From positions 1,674,001-1,738,000 of the forward strand of contig JACKHM010000002.1 in the NCBI GenBank assembly GCA_020638995.1: a DNA stretch of 64,000 bases, written 5' to 3'. The DNA comes from Planctomycetaceae bacterium. GTDB taxonomy: Bacteria; Planctomycetota; Planctomycetia; Pirellulales; Pirellulaceae. The notes under the pieces were generated by a model. That model saw only the letters and a program-made list of their open reading frames with translations, ran no database searches and was not told the DNA's origin. A program made the position numbers and the translations under genes. Within the stretch, counting starts at the first letter, position 1. Each line of letters begins with the position of its first letter. Shown one piece after another: positions 54,656-63,568 of this stretch.

Positions 54656-55405
54656 ATGAGCATGCCGCACAATTTCTCGGATGATCCTAATTCGTTTGGC
54701 GGGTCACAGGGTAAGTCGAGCAACACGAAAGCCATACTGGTTGCTATCGTAATCGTGTGCAGCATGATGATGCTGATCTGTGGTGGAGTCATTTTCGGCG
54801 TCGTGATGTCCGTGCGTAAGCAATTTGAAGTAATACAACAGCAGTTGGACGAAGAGATGGGCGACCAACAGAGTGAAGTGGCCGCCAATCGATCTGCTTA
54901 CGACGAGTACACCGGCTTTGTCGAGGAAGGCCGTTACAACGAAGCCCTGGAGAGTTTGAACTCTGCGCTTGAAACTGATCCAGAGAATGCATTTCTTCAC
55001 AATAACAAAGCTTGGCTGCTCGCTACCTGCCCCGATGACGCACTCCGAGATGGCGCAGGGGCGATTGAGCACGGAACGAAGGCCTGCGATCTAACCAATT
55101 GGAGAAACTTCGCTTACGTCGATACGGTAGCCGCGGCCTATGCCGAAGCGGGAGACTTCGAATCTGCTGTCAAATGGCAGGAAGAAGCGATCGATCTCGG
55201 TGATAGCTACTACGCGCAAGACCTTAGGCGACGGCTGCGGCTGTACAAAGCCAACAAGCCATATCGCGAAGGTGCCCCTCCATTTACGAAAACGATTGAG
55301 GAAGATGTAGCAGCACAGCAACCGCATCGCGAAACCGAGACATCGAGCGCGCCCGCGAACGAATCTGAGGAGTCTTCAAGTTCCCATCAACCATCGAACG
55401 AATAG
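54656..55405 (+). CDS. Membrane-anchored TPR protein
   Basis: 249 aa. A 25-residue cytoplasmic start, one membrane helix (AILVAIVIVCSMMMLICGGV, about 26-50), a short coiled-coil (QFEVIQQQLDEEMGDQQSEV), then two TPR units (EEGRYNEALESLNSALETDP, AAYAEAGDFESAVKWQEEA) and a disordered Ser/Glu-rich tail. The Sel1/TPR text is typical of planctomycete unknowns. Ends 15 bp before the MDR gene. Confidence 0.82.
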   Translation: MSMPHNFSDDPNSFGGSQGKSSNTKAILVAIVIVCSMMMLICGGVIFGVVMSVRKQFEVIQQQLDEEMGDQQSEVAANRSAYDEYTGFVEEGRYNEALESLNSALETDPENAFLHNNKAWLLATCPDDALRDGAGAIEHGTKACDLTNWRNFAYVDTVAAAYAEAGDFESAVKWQEEAIDLGDSYYAQDLRRRLRLYKANKPYREGAPPFTKTIEEDVAAQQPHRETETSSAPANESEESSSSHQPSNE

Positions 55406-55420
55406 GATACGCAAGAAGTC

Positions 55421-56413
55421 ATGAAAGCCGCCTACATCGAACAAACCGGTCCTGCCGAGAACATTATTTACGGTGACTTACCAAAACCCGATGCCTGCGG
55501 AACACAGGTACTGATAAAAACCAGTGCCGTGTCCGTCAATCCAGTCGATACCTACATCCGCAATGGTGCGAACTACTGGGAGTTGCCGAAACCATTTATC
55601 ATCGGCTGTGATCTTGCGGGGGTAGTCGAAGCCATCGGTCCAGATGCCAAGCGGTTTCAGGTGGGCGACCGTGTGTGGTGTACGAATCAAGGACTGATGG
55701 GACGGCAAGGCACGTTTGCCGAGTATTGTGCGGTGGACGAGTGTTGGGTCTACCCGACGCCCGACAATGTGTCTGACGAGACCGCCGCCGCGTGCTCTTT
55801 AGTCGGAGTCACCGCCCATCTCGGATTGTTTCGCGCGGCCCAACTCAAGGCGGGCGAATCCATTTTCGTCCACGGTGGAACAGGTGGCGTGGGGTCGATG
55901 GTCGTGCAAATGGCCAAAGCGGCCGGAGCTCGCGTGATAACGACCGGCGGCACAGATGAGAAATGTGCTCAGGCCAAAGAGCTAGGAGCCGACGTGGCAG
56001 TGAACTACAAGACGCAAGATGTAACCGCCGCCGTAAAAGAATTTGCGCCCGACGGCGTCAACGTCGTTTGGGAAACGCTTCGCGAACCTGACTTCGATGT
56101 GCTGACGTCTTACCTTGCCGAGCGTGGACGGTTGGTGTTAATGGCAGGACGCGATGCCAGACCGCCTTTCCCGGTCGGACCTTTCTACGTAAAGGAGTGT
56201 TCGTTGCACGGCGTTGTGATGTTCAAAGCATCGCCCGACGAGTTGCGGGCCTGCTCGGAAGATATGAATCGTTGGATGTCAGAGGGAAAGCTCAAAGCTC
56301 AAATTGGAAAGACCATGCCGCTGGCCGAGGCTGCCGCTGCGCACAAACTTCAAGAAGAGAACACACTTCACAAAAGCGGCACCTTGGCCGGCAAGATTGT
56401 GTTGAAACCCTAG
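55421..56413 (+). CDS. NADPH:quinone reductase-like MDR oxidoreductase
   Basis: 330 aa. Motifs of the zinc-free quinone reductase branch: SAVSVNPVDTYIRNGANYW, FIIGCDLAGVVEAIGPDA, GVTAHLGLFRAAQLKAGE and the nucleotide-binding HGGTGGVGSMVVQMAKAAG. The zinc ligands of alcohol dehydrogenases are not in place. Reduces quinones or alpha,beta-unsaturated carbonyls with NADPH. Possibly cotranscribed with the TPR gene upstream. Confidence 0.92.
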   Translation: MKAAYIEQTGPAENIIYGDLPKPDACGTQVLIKTSAVSVNPVDTYIRNGANYWELPKPFIIGCDLAGVVEAIGPDAKRFQVGDRVWCTNQGLMGRQGTFAEYCAVDECWVYPTPDNVSDETAAACSLVGVTAHLGLFRAAQLKAGESIFVHGGTGGVGSMVVQMAKAAGARVITTGGTDEKCAQAKELGADVAVNYKTQDVTAAVKEFAPDGVNVVWETLREPDFDVLTSYLAERGRLVLMAGRDARPPFPVGPFYVKECSLHGVVMFKASPDELRACSEDMNRWMSEGKLKAQIGKTMPLAEAAAAHKLQEENTLHKSGTLAGKIVLKP

Positions 56414-56615
56414 CCACTTGGTCGCGTGAAGAAACCTCACCAAGATATATTCAAAAGCCGTAGTAAAGCAGAGGAATCCGGAAGGCACTGATCGTCAGAG
56501 TTGGCCTCTGTGAAACTCGGTGGATCGGCGAACTCCGCGTTTTGAGGTCGCTGCCAGGATATACTTCACCGCTGTACGGGTTTCCGTTTCACTCCGTTCG
56601 GTTTGGATCAGACTT

Positions 56616-58127
56616 ATGCGAATTGCCATCGGCCAACTCTGGCAAGAGACAAACACCCTGAATCCACTCGCAACGACGCGAGCGGACTTCGAGCAGTTCG
56701 GTATCTGTCGTGGTGACGAGCTCGTCGAAAGAATGGCGAACGTGAACGAACTCGGCGGGTTCATACAATCGATGCGATCTTGGGCTGAGCGACCAGAAAT
56801 TGCGGGACTGGTACGATTGCCCGCCTGGCCAAGTGGCACGGCAACCTGGGAGTGTTTCGAGTGGTTGCGGAGTGAGTTCTTCGAAGCAGTCGATGCCGCC
56901 GGAAGCGTGGATGCATATTTGCTCGCGTTACACGGCGCAATGGTGGCCGAAAGATGCCCTGATGTTGAAGGGGCGATCCTAGAAGAGCTGCGAAAACGGG
57001 TCGGTCCCGACGTGCCAATCGTCGCGACTCTTGACTTGCACGCAAACATCACTCGCGAGATGGTCAACGCAGCCGATGTGCTGGTGATGTATCACTCCAT
57101 GCCGCATATTGACATCTTCGAGACCGGCCAGCGTGGTGCCGAAGCATTGCGGCGTATTTTGGTTGAAGGCGACAAGCCGTCTACGGCATACTGCAAGATC
57201 CCGGCAGTCGTGCCCGCCGAGAATTCGAATACCGAAGCAGACGCTGGGATCGCCGTCGACCTAAAGCGGCGTGTCGTTGAACTTGAGGCTCAGTCGATAG
57301 TTTTGTCTGCCGGCATCGCTCCCGTGCAACCGTGGATGGACATTCCACAATTTGGATCGAGTGTTGTCGTCACAACCAACAACGATTCCAGGCTGGCTCA
57401 AGCGACATGCACGGCGATCGCAGAAGAGTTTTGGCAACGCCGGCAAGAGTACATGCCAACGCTCGTTTCGGTCGAAGACGCAGTGCGATTCGCCCAAGAA
57501 GAAAACGGGCTAGTTGTGCTGAGCGACGCCGCGGATGCAACGACGTCTGGCGCGCCGGGCGATAGTGTCTGGATCCTCGCAGAACTCTTGAAGTATCGTT
57601 GGCCGCGGGCGGCTTTGGTCACGGTCGTCGCGCCGGAGGTCGTCTCGCAATGCGAGAGCGTCGCCGTGGGAACATCGACGAACATCCGATTGGGCGGTGT
57701 GCGCGACAGTCGCTTTGGCACAACGATCGAGTTGAAAGCCTCGATCGAGCGCCGCTTTGATGCGAGGTTTATAATGACTGGTCATATCGGAAAGAACATG
57801 CCTATCGATATGGGAAGATCCGTTGTACTGCGGCACGACAACAACGTCTTTGTAATCGTGACGACGCGTAGCGGGCCGCACTTCGCGCCGGAGCTGTTTC
57901 GCACGGCTGGACTGGAACCTTTCGACGCTTCTGTCGTTATCGCAAAAAGTCCGTGTGGCTTCCGCGCAGTATACGAGCGTCATGCGTCGGCAATCTATTC
58001 AGTTAAAGCCCCTGGATGCGCGCCCTCCGACTTTTGGAACTATGATTTCACGAAGATTCCTCGTCCCCTGTGGCCGTGGGACGAAATCGAACGCTGGACT
58101 CCTACAGAGAGCCTGATGCAAAAGTGA
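56616..58127 (+). CDS. M81-family metallopeptidase (MlrC-like)
   Basis: 503 aa from ATG at 56616 (RIAIGQLWQETNTLNPLAT is the family start); the in-frame ATG at 56520 adds 32 residues of no similarity. Motifs: LLALHGAMVAE, IVATLDLHANIT, VMYHSMPHIDIFETGQR and GLVVLSDAADATTSGAPGDS. Asp and His residues in ATLDLHAN and the MPHIDIFETG segment are the expected metal ligands. MlrC hydrolyses linear microcystin-type peptides; natural substrates of other members are unknown. First gene of a tight cluster with 58124 and 59112 (GTGA overlap of stop and start). Confidence 0.9.
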   Translation: MRIAIGQLWQETNTLNPLATTRADFEQFGICRGDELVERMANVNELGGFIQSMRSWAERPEIAGLVRLPAWPSGTATWECFEWLRSEFFEAVDAAGSVDAYLLALHGAMVAERCPDVEGAILEELRKRVGPDVPIVATLDLHANITREMVNAADVLVMYHSMPHIDIFETGQRGAEALRRILVEGDKPSTAYCKIPAVVPAENSNTEADAGIAVDLKRRVVELEAQSIVLSAGIAPVQPWMDIPQFGSSVVVTTNNDSRLAQATCTAIAEEFWQRRQEYMPTLVSVEDAVRFAQEENGLVVLSDAADATTSGAPGDSVWILAELLKYRWPRAALVTVVAPEVVSQCESVAVGTSTNIRLGGVRDSRFGTTIELKASIERRFDARFIMTGHIGKNMPIDMGRSVVLRHDNNVFVIVTTRSGPHFAPELFRTAGLEPFDASVVIAKSPCGFRAVYERHASAIYSVKAPGCAPSDFWNYDFTKIPRPLWPWDEIERWTPTESLMQK

Positions 58128-59107
58128 CACTCCCCGTTTCTTACGATGATGTTCTCGCGGCGTTGCCTCGTGTTCACGCACTGTTGAAACGGACACCCTT
58201 GTTCGAGTGGCCAGGGCTTTCGAAGCTGCTCGGCTGTTCCTTTTACTTGAAGCATGAAAACCATCAGCCGGTGGGCGCGTTCAAAGTTCGCGGGGGAGTC
58301 AACTTCGTCAGCACTCTCAATAGCTTCGAACGTGCAGCCGGAATCATTGGTGTGTCGACCGGAAACCAAGGCCAATCACTTGCCTATGCGAGCCGGCACT
58401 TCCAGGTGCCATGCACAATTGTCGTTCCGGAGAAAGCGAATCCCGACAAGTGTCGCGCGATCCGCAACCTCGGCGCAGAATTAATAGAACAAGGAAGAGA
58501 CTTCGACGAGGCAAAGCAATTTGTGGAAGCCTTGGTTACGAAGCGGGGCGGGCGGTATGTTCACTCCGCAAACGAACCGTTGTTGATTGCCGGAGTCGGG
58601 ACGATGGCTTGGGAGATCTTCGAAGAGTTGCCACAGCCCGATGTAATTCTGGTACCGATCGGTTTAGGCAGCGGTGTTTGTGGCACTTGCATCGTTGCGA
58701 AACATCGTTACCCCAAAACTCAGGTCATCGGAGTCCAATCCGAAGTGGCTCCGGCCGTGGCCGAATCGTGGCGGACGAACACCAGGGTCACCACGCCTAC
58801 AGCGAATTCTTGGGCAGAAGGCTTCGCCACGCGGGCTCCCGCCGAGATGACGATGGAGATCATGCAAGCGTTGATGGACGATGTCATTTTGGTCGGCGAG
58901 GACGAACTTCGACTGGCGGCCTACTGGATGCTCAAACACACGCACAACTTAGCCGAAGGAGCCGGGGCTGGCGCTTTGGCCGCGGCTTTCAAGCGGCGGG
59001 ACCGATTCGCTGGCAAGCGGGTTGTGGGAATCTTGTCCGGCGGTAATCTGGATCTTTCTGAATTGCCGCGTGTGTTGGACATTGGAATGAAGTCGGAAGA
59101 GGATTGA
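58124..59107 (+). CDS. PLP-dependent serine/threonine dehydratase-like enzyme
   Basis: The preferred start is GTG at 58124, overlapping the stop of the M81 gene (GTGA); the in-frame start at 58070 would overlap it by 58 bp. 327 aa, fold type II. Catalytic lysine in PVGAFKVRGGVNF, phosphate loop PIGLGSGVCGT, STGNQGQSLAYASRHF and C-terminal LSGGNLDLSE. No ACT domain, so a catabolic form. Deaminates a beta-hydroxy amino acid (L-Ser/Thr or threo-3-hydroxyaspartate); substrate not decidable. Confidence 0.9.
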   Translation: MTLPVSYDDVLAALPRVHALLKRTPLFEWPGLSKLLGCSFYLKHENHQPVGAFKVRGGVNFVSTLNSFERAAGIIGVSTGNQGQSLAYASRHFQVPCTIVVPEKANPDKCRAIRNLGAELIEQGRDFDEAKQFVEALVTKRGGRYVHSANEPLLIAGVGTMAWEIFEELPQPDVILVPIGLGSGVCGTCIVAKHRYPKTQVIGVQSEVAPAVAESWRTNTRVTTPTANSWAEGFATRAPAEMTMEIMQALMDDVILVGEDELRLAAYWMLKHTHNLAEGAGAGALAAAFKRRDRFAGKRVVGILSGGNLDLSELPRVLDIGMKSEED

Positions 59108-59111
59108 ACCT

Positions 59112-59888
59112 GTGGATGACAAAAGTAAGGTTGCGTTAGTAACGGGCGCCAGCAAAGGGATTGGTCGAGGAATCGCGTACGGCTTGGCAAGTGTGGGATG
59201 GGATGTGGCAGTCAACTACAATCGTGATCAAGCCGGCGCCGAGGAAACTGCGGCTCATATCCGAGAGCTAGGTCGGCAAAGTTGGGTCCTGCAGGCAGAT
59301 GCTGGATACGGCGAGCAAGTTGCCGCGATGTTCGCTCAACTCAGCACCGAAGCCGGCCGCATCGACTTGCTGGTGAACAATGCCGGCGTTCAGACGTTCG
59401 CATCGCTCTTGGAGCTAAAAGAAGAAGACTTTGATCGTACGATTCGGACGAATTTGAAGGGCTGTTTCCTTTGCTCTCAACAGGCGGCTCGCGCCATGAA
59501 GGAGCAGGGAAAGGGCGGGGCGATTATCAACATCGGCTCCGGAGCAAATAAACAACCATTCCCGTCGCTGGTTGACTACTGTGCTTCCAAAGGTGGAATC
59601 GAAAATCTAACGCGAGTTTGTGCTGTCGAACTTGGCCCGCTCGGCATCCGAGTCAACTGCGTCGCTCCCGGTGCCATCGAGATTGAGCGAACCAAACTTG
59701 AAGCGGGTGACTATGCCGGCACCTGGGGCCCAATCACTCCCATGCGGCGAGTGGGACAAGCCACCGACGTAGCGGCGGTCGTCGTCTTTCTCGCCAGCGA
59801 TGCCGCTGAGTTCACAACCGGACAAACGATTTACGTTGATGGCGGACTCTGGACCGCGGCCCAATGGCCCTACGGCTCCAGCGGTTGA
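59112..59888 (+). CDS. Short-chain dehydrogenase/reductase (3-oxoacyl-ACP reductase-like)
   Basis: 258 aa from a GTG 4 bp after the dehydratase stop. Cofactor loop TGASKGIGRGIAYG, LLVNNAGVQTF, catalytic Ser in INIGSGANKQPF, Tyr-Lys in YCASKGGIEN, and C-terminal TGQTIYVDGGLW. NADP-type selection is likely from YNRDQAG after strand 2. As the third gene of the cluster it may reduce the oxo product made from a hydroxy amino acid or peptide derivative. Confidence 0.93.
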   Translation: MDDKSKVALVTGASKGIGRGIAYGLASVGWDVAVNYNRDQAGAEETAAHIRELGRQSWVLQADAGYGEQVAAMFAQLSTEAGRIDLLVNNAGVQTFASLLELKEEDFDRTIRTNLKGCFLCSQQAARAMKEQGKGGAIINIGSGANKQPFPSLVDYCASKGGIENLTRVCAVELGPLGIRVNCVAPGAIEIERTKLEAGDYAGTWGPITPMRRVGQATDVAAVVVFLASDAAEFTTGQTIYVDGGLWTAAQWPYGSSG

Positions 59889-60131
59889 TTGGTGTTTTCA
59901 CGGCCAGAGCCCGTATCCAGCGTCACACCGCGCGAGTCGCATGCGTTCTCCCAAGTCACGTAGTTTATTGCATGTGAAAGGTTTATTGCATGTGAAAGCA
60001 CTAACCGCCACAAAGCCGCCCAGCCCTAGTACGCTTCGGGAATCAAAGTCCCGCAGCGGCGTCGAAGCCTTCGTTCATCGGGGCATTGACCGGTTGATTA
60101 GTGACCGTAGACTATGGCTATTAGCCAGTGA
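59889..60131. other. Intergenic region upstream of tRNA-Leu
   Basis: 243 bp. The only structure is an 18-bp tandem repeat at 59963-59998. The promoter of the tRNA should be in the last 60 bp. Confidence 0.4.
59963..59998. repeat. Perfect 18-bp tandem repeat
   Basis: GTTTATTGCATGTGAAAG occurs twice in direct succession (59963-59980, 59981-59998). Isolated microsatellite-like duplication upstream of a tRNA that marks an integration site. Confidence 0.9.
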
Positions 60132-60216
<85 letters not shown>

Positions 60217-60227
60217 CTTTACACAGC

Positions 60228-60263
60228 AAGGACTTACGTCAATCAGGCGTGAGTCCTTTTTTT
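60228..60263 (+). terminator. Rho-independent terminator after tRNA-Leu
   Basis: AAGGACTTACG / CGTGAGTCCTT, 11-bp stem with one G-T pair, 9-nt loop, then a run of seven T residues. Confidence 0.9.
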
Positions 60264-60271
60264 GTGACAGG

Positions 60272-60287
60272 GTGTTGCGCGCAACAC
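60272..60287. promoter_or_regulatory. 16-bp perfect palindrome upstream of integrase
   Basis: GTGTTGCGCGCAACAC, followed 3 bp on by another half-site CGCAACA. Located between the tRNA terminator and the integrase, a suitable place for an operator or integrase/excisionase binding site. Function is inference. Confidence 0.6.
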
Positions 60288-60397
60288 TGGCGCAACAGTA
60301 GGGCGCTCATATTGGGCTCATATCGCTGGCTAGCCGTAGCCCTCTTGCGTACGATCCAAGAGACCGAACGCAACGCACGCTCTTGGCGAGTAGGACC

Positions 60398-61642
60398 GTG
60401 GCAAGCATCCGAAAAGACAAACGCTCCGGACGTTATCTCGTCCTATTTCGCTACGCTGGGCGACAGTATCAACGAGGGTTGAAGACGGAGTCCTACAAAG
60501 ATGCGGACGCTGCTCGTGCCCGAATCGATGAGACGATTCGGCTCATCGAGCGAGGCCGACTCGAAGTTCCCGACGATGCCGACCCAGCAACATTCATCCT
60601 TACCGATGGAAAGCAAACCAAGAAGGTCGTTGCTCAGAAGAAACTCACGCTTGGGGACTTGCTGCAATCCTACGACGAGGCCCGCGTCGACAAAGCCAAG
60701 GAAGAAACGACTGTTGTTACCGAGAGGATTCATTTGAAGCACCTACGGAAGTACCTTCCGCTTCGTCAAATGGCCCAGGCGATTGCCGTCTCGGATCTTC
60801 AACAGTACGTGAGTCAGCGACTAAAGAACAAATGGCGGGGGCGACACATTAGCGTTGATACCGTTCGCAAAGAAGTGGCGACTCTTCGAGCTATCTGGAA
60901 TTGGGGCGAGAGAGAAGGGCACGTTACCGGTCGTGCTCCGACTCACGGGCTTCAGTACCCCAAGCGGGATGAAAAGCCGCCCTTTATGACGCATGATGAA
61001 ATAGAACGCATCATCAAACGCGGCGGGCTTACCGAAGACGAAGAGAAAGAACTCTGGGATGCGCTCTTTCTCAAGTCCGAGGAGATAACGCAGCTACTCT
61101 CGGAGGTCGAAGATGCTGCTCGGCATCCCTTCATTTATCCGATGTTTGTTTTTGTCGCTCATACCGGTGCCCGTCGTAGCGAGGTTCTCAGGTCACAGAT
61201 TGATGACTTCGACTTTGACGCCCGCATCGTCAAGATTCGTGAGAAGAAGCGAAGCAAAAAGAATTCGATTACCTATCGTCACGTCCCCATGACGACACTC
61301 TTGCAGACCGTCATGAGTGACTGGTTTGCAAACCATCCCGGTGGTCAGCGTACGCTCTGCATTTCAGGGCAGGGGATGGGGGACGAATTCGCACCGGTGA
61401 CCATTGACCAAGCGGTTGATCACTTCAAACGCACGATTGCCGATACGAGTCATCCACGCGTCCGGGGCTTTCATGTCTTTCGGCACTCGTTTGCTTCCAA
61501 CCTGGCAGCGATGAGCATTGACCAACGCATCATTGATGAGTGGATGGGGCATCAGACTGAAGAGATGCGAAGACGATATCGCCATCTATTCCCGGACCAG
61601 CAGCGGCAGGCAATCGAGTTAGTTTTTGGTGCTACAGCGTAG
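60398..61642 (+). CDS. Tyrosine recombinase / site-specific integrase of a genomic island
   Basis: The preferred start is GTG at 60398 (MASIRKDKRSGRYLVLFR); the TTG at 60383 lacks a ribosome site. 414 aa. The N-terminal arm-binding sheet (SGRYLVLFRYAGRQYQRG) and SAM-like core-binding domain (about 85-185) precede a complete catalytic domain. In numbering from 60383: R264 in HTGARRSEV, K in REKKRSKKN, H364-R367 in HVFRHSF, H390 in MGHQTEE and Y399 in RRRYRHLF. Active integrase expected. It sits 181 bp from the tRNA-Leu 3' end; downstream genes are mobile in character. Confidence 0.95.
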   Translation: MASIRKDKRSGRYLVLFRYAGRQYQRGLKTESYKDADAARARIDETIRLIERGRLEVPDDADPATFILTDGKQTKKVVAQKKLTLGDLLQSYDEARVDKAKEETTVVTERIHLKHLRKYLPLRQMAQAIAVSDLQQYVSQRLKNKWRGRHISVDTVRKEVATLRAIWNWGEREGHVTGRAPTHGLQYPKRDEKPPFMTHDEIERIIKRGGLTEDEEKELWDALFLKSEEITQLLSEVEDAARHPFIYPMFVFVAHTGARRSEVLRSQIDDFDFDARIVKIREKKRSKKNSITYRHVPMTTLLQTVMSDWFANHPGGQRTLCISGQGMGDEFAPVTIDQAVDHFKRTIADTSHPRVRGFHVFRHSFASNLAAMSIDQRIIDEWMGHQTEEMRRRYRHLFPDQQRQAIELVFGATA

Positions 61643-62160
61643 GGCCAGACTGAAGGTTAGAAGGGGAGAAGGCTTGCCGTGTCCCACTGGGCGCTATCGA
61701 AGGATCTCGGTCGTGACGTACCGCTCCCCGGCAACGAGCCTCTAAGCGATGGTCTTGAAACGCTGCCAGAGAGCGGAACGTCTCGACCTCGTCGTTTTTC
61801 TACAGAAGCTCCGCCGTTGCGGACGCTTTGTCTCTCTTTGCTCGTGCCTCGCTTCGTTCGCCTGCAGCCACCTTAACGGCTCCGCGAAGAAATCGGCGCT
61901 CCGAGAACGCTAATGCGGAACACGGCAGATTGTCTTAAGGGGGACACCCCCAGTGCCGTCAAGGCTCAGGCCGAGCGACCTTCGCGGCTTCCTCCCCAAT
62001 CTTCCGCGTTCGCTTCGCTCTCTTGTGCAGACCGGGTGCCCCTCCGCTGCGGTCGGCCTTGACTGCACTTCCCCCGTCTTTTGTGGGCTTTCGCCCCCGC
62101 TGCTCTGAAAAAGAGCGCGGGGCTCTTTCAACTTAAGAACTCAGTTCGGGAGGTTTAGCG
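61643..62160. other. 518-bp gap between integrase and ardC-like gene
   Basis: No ORF with a credible start or motif on either strand; short C/T-rich tracts only. May carry the promoter of the ardC-like gene; GGGAGG lies 5 nt before its ATG. Confidence 0.45.
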
Positions 62161-63120
62161 ATGGCAACGGCAACTTGTAGCACGACACGTAAGCGAAGTA
62201 ACAAGAAGGCGAATCGAGAAGACATCTACACGCGGGTGACCGATGCGATCATTCGGCAGCTCGAAGAAGGTGTACGGCCTTGGCTTAAACCGTGGAACGC
62301 AGAACACGCAGCCGGGCGGATTACTCGGCCTCTTCGACACAACGAGGAGCCGTATCACGGCATCAATATCCTGATGCTTTGGGCTTCCGCAGAAGACGCC
62401 GGGTTTGCTTGCCCGATCTGGCTTACCTTTCAACAGGCCAAGCAACTAGGCGGGCACGTTCGCAAAGGCGAGCAAGGAGCGCCCGTTGTCTATGCTTCGA
62501 GCTTTACGAAGACCGAAGAAGACGAAAGCGGCGAAGACGTAAAACGCGAGATCCCCTTTCTCAAGCAATACACCGTCTTTAATGCCGAGCAGTGCGAGGG
62601 GCTCCCAGAGCATTTCTACCGGCTGAAAGAGTCGCCAAACAACGATATCGAGGCGATTGAAGCAGCAGACAACTTTGTCAAACGCACTCAGGCAGAGGTC
62701 CGTATCGGCGGCAATCAAGCTTGCTATGTTTCGTCCGGCGATTACATTCGGGTGCCTCGCATCGAGGCATTTCGCGATGCTGAAAGCCACGCGAGCACGC
62801 TTACCCATGAGCTGATTCACTGGACCAAGCACGAGTCTCGACTTGCCCGCGACATGGGGCGCAAGAAGTGGGGCGATGAAGGCTACGCGATGGAAGAACT
62901 TGTTGCCGAGATGGGGGCAGCATTCTTATGTGCCGACTTACAGCTTACACCTGAAGTAAGAGCCGACCACGTCGACTACATCGGTTCTTGGCTGAAGGTT
63001 CTAAAGAATGACAAGCAGGCGGTATTTACTGCCGCAAGCCTCGCATCGAAAGCCGTTGACTATCTGCATCAGCTTCAAAGCGGCTTGAAAGTTGCATCAG
63101 AGGGAGACTCTACGGTTTAG
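62161..63120 (+). CDS. ArdC-family antirestriction protein (ssDNA-binding domain plus zincin)
   Basis: 319 aa with a ribosome site GGGAGG about 5 nt before the ATG. The N-terminal ArdC domain (about 18-145) has REDIYTRVTDAIIRQLEEG, PWLKPWN and a Y(H)GINILMLW segment; it binds single-stranded DNA in related proteins. The C-terminal metallopeptidase-like domain (about 165-300) has THELIHWTKH (H216, E217, H220) and a third ligand in EELVAEMGAAFL. Members protect incoming conjugative DNA from host restriction. Supports a conjugative origin of the island. Confidence 0.92.
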   Translation: MATATCSTTRKRSNKKANREDIYTRVTDAIIRQLEEGVRPWLKPWNAEHAAGRITRPLRHNEEPYHGINILMLWASAEDAGFACPIWLTFQQAKQLGGHVRKGEQGAPVVYASSFTKTEEDESGEDVKREIPFLKQYTVFNAEQCEGLPEHFYRLKESPNNDIEAIEAADNFVKRTQAEVRIGGNQACYVSSGDYIRVPRIEAFRDAESHASTLTHELIHWTKHESRLARDMGRKKWGDEGYAMEELVAEMGAAFLCADLQLTPEVRADHVDYIGSWLKVLKNDKQAVFTAASLASKAVDYLHQLQSGLKVASEGDSTV

Positions 63121-63191
63121 GAAACGAGAAAAGTGGAGGCGGGCGAAAGCGAAGAGAACCTTCATTTCGTGAGCGTCTCCACATGGCGCCC

Positions 63192-63491
63192 CTAAGCCTT
63201 GACGACTTGAGGGTGCTTGCCAGCTAGACCTATGATCGTCTCGCGGGCTTCCTTGTACAGGCGCTGGATCTCGGACGCGCCCTCAATATTTAGGTTTGGG
63301 ATTGACGGGGATACCGTCGCAAAATCACCGTCATTGTGTTGGTCAATGATAGTAACTTTGTATCCCCAGGGAATGACACCGAGAAAATATTCTCGGCGGA
63401 CTCGGTAAACCGACAGGTGAGGGTGCTCACCGCAACCATTCCCACAGAAGACCCAACCGTTGAGAATCGTTGATGCCTGAAAAAAATCCAT
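63192..63491 (-). CDS. 99-aa island protein, unknown
   Basis: ATG at 63491 with AGGA about 8 nt upstream. The product has two central Cys (FCGNGCGEHPH) and a beta-rich middle (YKVTIIDQHNDGDFATV) then a helix (IQRLYKEARETIIGLAGK). No domain recognised. Convergent with the ardC-like gene; read away from the hairpin region at 63510-63568. Confidence 0.6.
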   Translation of the reverse strand: MDFFQASTILNGWVFCGNGCGEHPHLSVYRVRREYFLGVIPWGYKVTIIDQHNDGDFATVSPSIPNLNIEGASEIQRLYKEARETIIGLAGKHPQVVKA

Positions 63492-63509
63492 TCTAGTTTT
63501 CCTAAATGC

Positions 63510-63524
63510 GGGACCGTTGGTCCC
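63510..63524. repeat. GGGACC-GTT-GGTCCC hairpin
   Basis: Perfect 6-bp stem, 3-nt loop, directly in front of the 63491 gene and next to a longer hairpin. Confidence 0.7.
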
Positions 63525-63530
63525 TAGTTG

Positions 63531-63568
63531 TGATGTATCCCTAAAGCTATGGCCTTAGGGATACATCA
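63531..63568. repeat. 14-bp perfect inverted repeat with 10-nt loop
   Basis: TGATGTATCCCTAA (63531-63544) and TTAGGGATACATCA (63555-63568). No T-run on either side, so a simple terminator is unlikely; candidate regulator or nicking/origin structure of the island. Confidence 0.8.

Noticed and set aside
54122..54670. 182-codon minus-strand ORF
   Set aside because: Antisense to the DUF1501 remnant, whose plus-strand frames carry the recognisable family text.
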